Assembly (NCBI GenBank): GCA_028868455.1
Contig: JAGWUK010000207.1
Location: 1 to 6,064 of the forward strand
Direction of reading: 5' to 3'
DNA: 6,064 nt
Source: Burkholderiales bacterium
GTDB taxonomy: Bacteria > Pseudomonadota > Gammaproteobacteria > Burkholderiales > Burkholderiaceae_D
Part shown: one piece after another, positions 1 to 5,358 of the stretch
Layout of the letters: every line of letters starts with the position of its first letter
How positions within the stretch are numbered: the stretch's first letter is position 1
The notes under the pieces: model-generated
What the model saw: only the letters and a program-made list of their open reading frames with translations
Told to the model about the DNA's origin: nothing
Databases searched by the model: none
Program-made: the position numbers and the translations under genes

Positions 1-205
1 GTTTAGCAGCAAATCTGCTCAAACTTCATGTAAATAGTTTTATGTTTTAAATCAAAAAATGTAAATTTACCTGTCAAAAATTTTCCGAAGGCGCATAAAA
101 CCATTTCTGGATATCGCCTGTCAATATTTGAGAATCAATTTTTCACAAAAAAACAACATGGCGTATTCTCGCTAAAAATCCGCAATAAAGGAAACGCATC
201 TTTTT

Positions 206-225
206 GTGCTTCGCAGCATTTTTTT
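206..225 (+). terminator. weak intrinsic terminator-like hairpin with T-tract
   Basis: TGCT (207-210) and AGCA (215-218) pair around the four-base loop TCGC, with a possible extra G-T pair at 206/219, followed at once by seven Ts (219-225). The T-tract is good but the stem is only four to five pairs, shorter than usual for an efficient Rho-independent terminator. If functional it would end plus-strand transcription entering from the left, ahead of the transporter operon. No upstream gene is visible to confirm this, so it may be chance in AT-rich DNA. Confidence 0.25.
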
Positions 226-428
226 AGTGCAGAGACAGGATGATGCCTGACGGCTAACGGATTAATTCGCTGCACACTTAGATGCTCAAAATAAAATTCC
301 CTTTTGGGTCAAAAATGAAAGGAAAACTACAAAATATTCCGCAAAAAAAATCAACGCCGTTTACGCATGGCAGCAAAGAATTTTTCTGTCACGGGCAATA
401 CTATAGAGAAAAGATTAAGAAAATTTCC

Positions 429-457
429 TTGACGCACAATTTCAGTGCATAAAAAAT
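429..457 (+). promoter_or_regulatory. candidate sigma-70 type promoter for the operon
   Basis: A -35-like TTGACG (429-434, five of six consensus bases) is followed after 17 bases by AAAAAT (452-457, four of six). Transcription would begin near 464 and give a leader of about 130 nt before the first binding-protein gene. The -35 match is the best I found on the plus strand in the leader, but the -10 is weak and A-tracts make chance matches easy. TATAAA at 574-579 is a better -10 but has no -35 and would start transcription almost in the ribosome binding site. Confidence 0.3.
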
Positions 458-496
458 GATAAAAAATTTTCGCTTTATCCCCTGCCCTTGCAAGAC

Positions 497-522
497 TTAC
501 GTTAAGGTTACGACTTTTTACG
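497..522 (+). repeat. three TTACG boxes in helical phase, possible operator
   Basis: TTACG occurs at 497-501, 508-512 and 518-522, with starts 11 and 10 bases apart, so all three face the same side of the helix. The first copy lies in an inverted repeat, CTTA (496-499) and TAAG (503-506) around CGT. The cluster is 74-99 bases upstream of the first start codon and downstream of the candidate promoter at 429-457, a place where a bound regulator could act. No regulator family is recognised from the motif, and short AT-rich repeats can arise by chance. Confidence 0.3.
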
Positions 523-554
523 CAGCGCATCTCAGGATAACTGTGCTGCAAAGA

Positions 555-572
555 GCGTCGTCAGACGCGTCG
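555..572 (+). promoter_or_regulatory. inverted repeat just upstream of the first ribosome binding site
   Basis: GCGTC (555-559) and GACGC (564-568) form a perfect five-pair stem around GTCA. The right arm is also part of the 8-base palindrome GACGCGTC (564-571), and GCGTCG is repeated directly at 555-560 and 567-572. It is a GC-rich patch in an AT-rich leader, ending 11 bases before the ribosome binding site. It could be a small mRNA hairpin or a protein site; the sequence does not say which. Confidence 0.3.
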
Positions 573-582
573 CTATAAAGAT

Positions 583-589
583 AAGGGAT
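583..589 (+). promoter_or_regulatory. ribosome binding site of the first binding-protein gene
   Basis: AAGGGAT lies about seven bases before the ATG at 596, a normal Shine-Dalgarno spacing. A second ATG follows directly at 599-601, so the true first codon could be either; the protein differs by one methionine. Confidence 0.6.
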
Positions 590-595
590 GGAAAA

Positions 596-2383
596 ATGAT
601 GAATAAGGTGACGACGGCTTTTTCAATTTTATTTCCACTCTTTCTAACTACCGCTCCGCTCACCAGCAGTGCCAATCCAGCTGATCCCAATAAAATAATT
701 CGTCAGGCCTTTGAAGCGGCAGACGATGGCTTCGATATGGCGAAGACCCAGAATTTTTATTCGGGCTGGGTCTGTGAAGCCATCTACGAACCACTGCTGA
801 CGTACGACTATCTGGCCCGCCCTGTCAAACTGATTCCCATGACAGCGACAGCCATGCCTGAAATCAGCGAAGGCGGAAAAGTATTTACCTTCAAGATCAA
901 ACCCGGCATCTATTTCGCTCCCGACCCTGCGTTCAAAGGCAAAAAACACGAATTAACAGCGCAAGACTATATATATACGTTTGAACGCCTGCTTGATCCA
1001 TCCGTGCGCTCGCCGAATGCCAGTGCACTGGATGGCAAAATTACCGGAATGGATGAGCTCGTCAGCAAGGCGAAAAAATCCGGCAAATTTGATTACGACG
1101 CGCCAGTCGCCGGTTTAAAAGCTCTTGATAAATATACGCTGCGCGTAGAGCTGAAAGAGCCTGATTACAATTTCTTATATCTTGCTGCCTATGGCGCATT
1201 AGGCGCCGTGGCGCGCGAAGTCATCGACGCGTACGGCATGCAAACCGGCATGCATCCGGTTGGTACCGGCCCTTACATGATGGAAAAGTATGTGCCCCGC
1301 AGCAAAATTGTGCTGACCGCGAATCCCGAATATCGCGGCTACACATGGAATTTCCAGTCAACCGGATCAGCGCGCGATGAAGCGATAGTCAAAGCCATGA
1401 AGGGCAAAAAAATGCCGCAGATTGGCAAGGTCGAAGTCAATATCATCGAAGAAGAACAATCTCGCTGGCTGGCATTTCAGGACAAACAGATCGACATCGA
1501 CAAGCTGCCACAAATTGCCGCCACGGCAGCGCTGGATGGCGACAAGCTCAAACCTGAACTGAAAGATCAGGGCGTGCAAATGGACAGGGTGCTGGATGCA
1601 GGTCTTACCTACTCGCTGTTCAATATGCGAGACCCTGTCGTCGGTGGCTATACGAATGAAAAAATTGCCCTGCGACGCGCTATCGCGATGGCCTACAACA
1701 CAGCCGATGAAATTGCGCAGATGCGGCTTGGTCAGGGAGTCAAGGCAGAAATGCTGATCCCGCCAGATATCACCGGATACGATCCTCACTACCGCAGCAG
1801 CATTCCTTACGATATTGGACTCGCCAATCAACTGCTCGATCATTTCGGCTATAAACGCGGCGCCGACGGCTACCGCACCATGCCCGACGGCAGTCCCTTA
1901 TTGATTAAAAAAACGGTCGAACCAGCAGCGATATACAAGGTGCAATCGGAAATCTACAAGCGCAGCATGGACAGGCTGGGCATACACATGGAATTCAACG
2001 TCAGCAATTTCGCTGACAATCTGAAGGCAGCAGCTTCATGTAAATTGCAGATGTGGAGCGGCGCCTGGAATGCCGACTACCCAGACGGTGAGAATTTCCT
2101 GCAATTACTGTACGGCCCCAAGGCTGGACGCGGCAATCATGCCTGCTATGAATCACCTGCCTACGACGCCTTGTACAGAAAAGCGATGGCGTTGCCACCT
2201 GGCACGGAACGCAATAAAGTCTATGCCGACATGAATCGCCAGGTTGAAGCAGATACTCCGTGGATTTTGCACACAATACGCATACGTAGCTGGCTGTATC
2301 GCCCTTGGGTGATCGGCTTCAAAAAAAATCCGATACTGCAATCGGACTGGGCTTTTATAGACGTCGAAAAACACGATCAATAA
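596..2383 (+). CDS. periplasmic peptide-type ABC transporter substrate-binding protein (family 5), first paralog
   Basis: A 595-residue extracellular solute-binding protein of the DppA/OppA family (SBP_bac_5). Such proteins capture oligopeptides or other ligands (nickel complexes, heme, opines) in the periplasm and hand them to an inner-membrane permease. Residues 1-26 look like a Sec signal peptide: Lys4, a hydrophobic stretch and a likely cut after Ser-Ser-Ala26. There is no lipobox. Family marks include GTGPY (223-227), the ALRRA region before the hinge, YRTMPDGSPL (426-435) and NADYPDGENF (492-501). It is longer than most family members (about 500-550), partly because of a charged segment around residues 245-277 ending in KGKKMPQIG. 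Cys482 and Cys517 match a pair in the next protein and may form a disulfide; Cys60 is unmatched. It heads the operon, with its paralog 101 nt downstream. Family assignment is firm; substrate is unknown. Confidence 0.9.
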   Translation: MMNKVTTAFSILFPLFLTTAPLTSSANPADPNKIIRQAFEAADDGFDMAKTQNFYSGWVCEAIYEPLLTYDYLARPVKLIPMTATAMPEISEGGKVFTFKIKPGIYFAPDPAFKGKKHELTAQDYIYTFERLLDPSVRSPNASALDGKITGMDELVSKAKKSGKFDYDAPVAGLKALDKYTLRVELKEPDYNFLYLAAYGALGAVAREVIDAYGMQTGMHPVGTGPYMMEKYVPRSKIVLTANPEYRGYTWNFQSTGSARDEAIVKAMKGKKMPQIGKVEVNIIEEEQSRWLAFQDKQIDIDKLPQIAATAALDGDKLKPELKDQGVQMDRVLDAGLTYSLFNMRDPVVGGYTNEKIALRRAIAMAYNTADEIAQMRLGQGVKAEMLIPPDITGYDPHYRSSIPYDIGLANQLLDHFGYKRGADGYRTMPDGSPLLIKKTVEPAAIYKVQSEIYKRSMDRLGIHMEFNVSNFADNLKAAASCKLQMWSGAWNADYPDGENFLQLLYGPKAGRGNHACYESPAYDALYRKAMALPPGTERNKVYADMNRQVEADTPWILHTIRIRSWLYRPWVIGFKKNPILQSDWAFIDVEKHDQ

Positions 2384-2484
2384 TTATTGCAGGCTGACCC
2401 GACAAGCTCATGAGAACACGCATCTGCCAATGTCCATGAATTTGCGGGATGAAGAAAATAGCTGAAAACAGGAGAGACAGTGTA
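2384..2484 (+). other. spacer between the two binding-protein genes
   Basis: This 101-base spacer shows no hairpin followed by a T-tract and no good -35/-10 pair. The only symmetry noted is the 8-base palindrome CTCATGAG (2407-2414). The simplest reading is read-through from the first binding-protein gene into the second. Confidence 0.5.
2470..2475 (+). promoter_or_regulatory. ribosome binding site that fixes the start of the second binding-protein gene
   Basis: AGGAGA lies nine bases before the ATG at 2485, a strong Shine-Dalgarno at good spacing. The in-frame ATG at 2449, twelve codons earlier, has only a G-rich run directly touching it and no usable site, so 2485 is preferred. Confidence 0.75.
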
Positions 2485-4347
2485 ATGAAACTTCCCCACG
2501 CTTTCGCATCGGGCACGATGCTCCGCCAGCGCCGGATTCCCGGCAAGCCGAAATCAGGTTTGGTCGCCTGCCTGATGATGGCAGGCGCATTGGTTTGCGG
2601 GCTACCTGCGGCATCGCACGCTGCCGATCCGGAATTTGCCGACCCGGGCAAAGTGCTGCGCACCGTATTCCCGGTCGCTGAAACCGGCTTCGATCCGGCC
2701 GCAGCGCGTGATCTGTACTCCAATGCGATCAACGAAGTGATCTTTGATCGTTTATACACGTATGATTATCTGGCCAGTCCGGCCAAGGTCGTCCCTGAAA
2801 CAGCCGAAGCCATGCCGGAAATTACGGATGAAGGCAAGACCTATACGATCAGGCTCAAAAAAGGCATTTACTTTACGCCGGATGCTGCGTTCAATGGCAA
2901 AAAACGTGAGTTGACGGTTGAAGATTATGTGTATTCATTCAAACGTCTGATGGATCCTAAAATTGCATCCACACACACCTGGCTGCTGGATGGAAAAATC
3001 GTCGGCTTAAATCAGGTCGTTGAGCGCGCAAAGAAGACCGGCAAGTTCGATTACAGCGCCAAAGTACCAGGACTGGAAGTCGTTGATCACTATACCTTGC
3101 GGATTCATCTGACCCGTCCTGATTTTAACTTCCCGATGATTTTGGCTTACACACCGATGTCGGCCATGGCGCATGAAGTCGTGGACAAATATCAGGATTT
3201 GCAAGGCCAGGTCATGGCCAATCCCGTCGGCACCGGCCCTTACATTCTGACTGAATGGGTGCGTGGTTCGAAAATGGTGCTGGATGCCAATCCGAATTTC
3301 CGTAAAGTGATCTGGGATGCGCAACCAAGCGCCGATCCCGACGATCAAAAAATCGTTGCGGCAATGAAAGGCAAACGGATGCCACAAATCGGCCACATTA
3401 TCGTCAACGTCATGCTGGAAGACCAATCGCGGCTGCTGGCGTTCCAGAAAGATGAAACCGATTTATTTCAGTTGTATGGTGGTCTTGCACCACAGGTACT
3501 CAATGGTGGCAAGCTCAAGCCGGAATATGTAAAAAAAGGCGTGCAGATATCGCGCATCGTCGATCCTGAGCAATCCATGTATTACTGGAATATGCAGGAC
3601 CCGGTGTTTGGCGGCTTCAGCAAAGAAAAAATCGCTTTGCGACGTGCGATGGCGATGGCGCATAACGTCAAGGAAGAAATCCGCATCGTCGATAATGGTC
3701 AGGCGATTCCGCTTGAATATCCTATCCCGCCGGGTGTGGTCGGATACGATCCGGATTACAAAAGCAGCATCCGCTACAACCCGGCAGCAGCCAATGCCCT
3801 GCTGGATAAATTTGGCTACAAAAAAGGCGCCGATGGTTATCGCACGCTGCCTGACGGCAGCCCGCTGACGGTGACCTATACCGCGCAAACCGATTCGCGC
3901 GGCCATCTGCAAGCGGAAGTCTGGAAGAAAACCTATGACAGCATAGGTATACGCATGAAGGATGACATCCGTCCGTTTTCTGAAATTCTGAAAGCGGAAA
4001 AACAATGTCAGCTGACCACCAGAAACTCTCCGTGGATTGCCGACTATCCTGACGGCGACAATTTTATGCAACTGTTTTATGGCAAGAACATCCATCAAAA
4101 CAATAACGGTTGCGTCGAAATTCCGGAATACGACAAGCTCTACGAGCAATCGCAAAAACTGCCGGATGGCCCTGAGCGCAATCTGCTGTATCACAAGATG
4201 GCACGCATCATGGAAGTGTATTCCGCGCAACGTCTGGGCTTTGCCCGTTACCGCATCATGCTCGCGCAGCCGCGCGTGATCGGTTACAAAAAGCATCCGA
4301 TTTTGCATACCGAGTGGATGTTTATCGATATCGACAAAAACAAATAA
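2485..4347 (+). CDS. periplasmic peptide-type ABC transporter substrate-binding protein (family 5), second paralog
   Basis: A 620-residue DppA/OppA-family binding protein, about half identical by eye to the gene before it along the whole length, so the two are tandem paralogs. The start at 2485 is chosen over the in-frame ATG at 2449 because of AGGAGA at 2470-2475. The signal peptide has an unusually long basic n-region (Arg14, Arg16, Arg17, Lys21, Lys23), a hydrophobic core at about 24-43 and a likely cut after Ser-His-Ala46; a shorter start at Met12 (2518) is possible but lacks a clear ribosome binding site. Cys38 is not in a lipobox. Shared marks are GTGPY (249-253), MKGKRMPQIG (294-303), YRTLPDGSP (452-460), ADYPDGDNF (519-527) and the cysteine pair Cys508/Cys543. 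It sits directly before the permease genes. It probably binds a peptide or related ligand, possibly with a different range from the first paralog; the substrate is not known. Confidence 0.9.
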   Translation: MKLPHAFASGTMLRQRRIPGKPKSGLVACLMMAGALVCGLPAASHAADPEFADPGKVLRTVFPVAETGFDPAAARDLYSNAINEVIFDRLYTYDYLASPAKVVPETAEAMPEITDEGKTYTIRLKKGIYFTPDAAFNGKKRELTVEDYVYSFKRLMDPKIASTHTWLLDGKIVGLNQVVERAKKTGKFDYSAKVPGLEVVDHYTLRIHLTRPDFNFPMILAYTPMSAMAHEVVDKYQDLQGQVMANPVGTGPYILTEWVRGSKMVLDANPNFRKVIWDAQPSADPDDQKIVAAMKGKRMPQIGHIIVNVMLEDQSRLLAFQKDETDLFQLYGGLAPQVLNGGKLKPEYVKKGVQISRIVDPEQSMYYWNMQDPVFGGFSKEKIALRRAMAMAHNVKEEIRIVDNGQAIPLEYPIPPGVVGYDPDYKSSIRYNPAAANALLDKFGYKKGADGYRTLPDGSPLTVTYTAQTDSRGHLQAEVWKKTYDSIGIRMKDDIRPFSEILKAEKQCQLTTRNSPWIADYPDGDNFMQLFYGKNIHQNNNGCVEIPEYDKLYEQSQKLPDGPERNLLYHKMARIMEVYSAQRLGFARYRIMLAQPRVIGYKKHPILHTEWMFIDIDKNK

Positions 4348-4410
4348 TTGTTCTATCGAACTATCGTCCAATCGTCCGTCACCTATTTTTCGTCATCCGA
4401 AAGAGCCATC

Positions 4411-5349
4411 ATGACCGCTTATATCTTGCGCCGTTTATGGCAGATGGCCCCCACTATGCTGGGGGTTATCCTGCTCGTATTCTTCCTGTTCAACTGGGTG
4501 GGCGGCGATCCTGCCTATATTCTGGCGGGCAAAATGTCCAATCCGGAACAGATCGCCAATATCCGCAAACAGCTCGGTATCGACCAGCCTTATTACGTGC
4601 AGTTATGGATCTTCATCAAGCAGATCGTCACCTTTAATTTTGGCAATAGCTGGAGTACCGGTGAAGCCGTCTCCTCCATCATCACCACGCGCCTCGGCCC
4701 TTCGCTGACGGTGCTGGTGCCGCTGACGATACTGGAAACCCTGATTGCCATCACGCTCGCACTGTCTATTGCTTTCCGGCGCGGCAGCATCACTGACCGC
4801 GCTGTCATGATCGCGTGTACGGTCGGTATGTCCATCAGTATTCTGGTGTACATCATTGTCGGTCAGTATTTCTTCGCTTATAAACTGAGCCTGTTTCCGG
4901 TACAGGGCTGGGGTGACAGCTTCCTGGAAAACCTGTTCAAGTATTCTGCCCTGCCTATCCTGATCGCTCTGGCGGTCAGCGTGGCACCGAGTCTGCGCCT
5001 GTTCCGCACCTTTGTGCTCGATGAAGTCAATCAGGATTATGTGCGTACAGCGCGTGCCAAAGGGGTGCCTGAAAAACGCGTGAAATGGGTCCATGTTTTG
5101 CGCAATGCCTCGATTCCTATCATTACGTATGTGATGTCGAACCTGCCGTCCTTGCTGATCGGCGCTTTCCTGATTGAGCGTTTTTTCTCGATTCCCGGTA
5201 TCGGACGTGAAGTGATTCTGGCGGTGGAACGCAGTGATTTCCCTGTTATCAAGGCCATCACGGTGTATGTGGCCGCAGCGACCATGTTGTTCAATTTGTT
5301 GACCGATCTGTTGTATCAGGCGGTTGATCCACGTGTCCAGTTGAAGTGA
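4411..5349 (+). CDS. DppB-type ABC transporter inner-membrane permease
   Basis: A 312-residue permease of the binding-protein-dependent transport family (DppB/OppB type), one half of the membrane channel for the ligand carried by the upstream binding proteins. The N-terminus YILRRL, a first helix at about 12-30 and GGDPA (31-35) match the conserved start of DppB. Further hydrophobic helices are visible near 98-122, 132-155, 180-197, 236-256 and 276-298, six in all. The EAA loop that docks on the ATPase is clear: DYVRTARAKG (209-218) followed by HVLRNA (228-233). The C-terminus ends in the usual AVDPR-type motif. ATG 4411 is preferred because it gives the family-typical N-terminus. A TTG at 4348, right after the previous stop, would add 21 residues with no family likeness. 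The ribosome binding site is weak (AAGAG, 4401-4405, five bases away). It lies 63 nt after the second binding protein and 9 nt before the next permease. dppB and oppB cannot be told apart here. Confidence 0.92.
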   Translation: MTAYILRRLWQMAPTMLGVILLVFFLFNWVGGDPAYILAGKMSNPEQIANIRKQLGIDQPYYVQLWIFIKQIVTFNFGNSWSTGEAVSSIITTRLGPSLTVLVPLTILETLIAITLALSIAFRRGSITDRAVMIACTVGMSISILVYIIVGQYFFAYKLSLFPVQGWGDSFLENLFKYSALPILIALAVSVAPSLRLFRTFVLDEVNQDYVRTARAKGVPEKRVKWVHVLRNASIPIITYVMSNLPSLLIGAFLIERFFSIPGIGREVILAVERSDFPVIKAITVYVAAATMLFNLLTDLLYQAVDPRVQLK

Positions 5350-5352
5350 GGA
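5348..5352 (+). promoter_or_regulatory. ribosome binding site overlapping the upstream stop codon
   Basis: GAGGA begins inside the TGA stop (5347-5349) of the DppB-type gene and lies six bases before the ATG at 5359. This arrangement is typical of translational coupling and supports equal production of the two permease halves. Confidence 0.7.
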
Positions 5353-5358
5353 TCAGAC

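Larger units (their letters stand above)
1..595. other. AT-rich non-coding leader region upstream of the transporter operon
   Basis: No convincing gene lies here. GC is low in places (about 25% in the first 60 bases, about 28% over 421-480) while the genes reach well over 50%. A and T tracts of 5-8 bases recur throughout (for example near 54-59, 147-153, 219-225, 343-350, 451-456), which suggests intrinsically bent DNA. All three plus-strand frames meet stops within the first 50 bases, so no upstream plus-strand gene extends far into the window. Two short open frames (282-452 and 456-578) lack ribosome binding sites. The likely regulatory content is listed separately: a terminator-like hairpin, a candidate promoter, phased TTACG boxes and an inverted repeat near the start codon. 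Confidence 0.75.

Noticed and set aside
475..483. DnaA-box-like TTATCC sequence
   Set aside because: A single imperfect match without companions does not indicate an origin.
351..551. Minus-strand open frame of 66 codons in the leader
   Set aside because: It starts with TTG, has no ribosome binding site before that or before its internal ATG, and its product resembles nothing I know; probably chance in non-coding DNA.
2200..2216. Sigma-54-like TGGCAC followed by GC
   Set aside because: The GG to GC spacing is wrong and the site lies inside the first binding-protein gene.
2449..2484. Upstream ATG as start of the second binding protein
   Set aside because: No usable Shine-Dalgarno precedes it, while the in-frame ATG at 2485 has AGGAGA at ideal spacing.
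2524..2548. Twin-arginine (Tat) signal in the second binding protein
   Set aside because: Arg16-Arg17 is followed by Ile-Pro-Gly, which does not match the Tat consensus, and family 5 proteins normally use Sec.
2581..2602. Lipoprotein signal around Cys38 of the second binding protein
   Set aside because: The residue before the cysteine is Val, where a lipobox needs Gly, Ala or Ser; a Ser-His-Ala cleavage site downstream fits better.
3463..4371. Long minus-strand open frame of 302 codons opposite the second binding-protein gene
   Set aside because: It lies almost wholly antisense to a clear family 5 binding protein, and its product is rich in His, Phe and Arg with no domain I recognise; it is a shadow frame.
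4348..4410. TTG at 4348 as start of the DppB-type permease
   Set aside because: It abuts the previous stop, has no ribosome binding site, and would add a 21-residue tail before the conserved YILRRL start.
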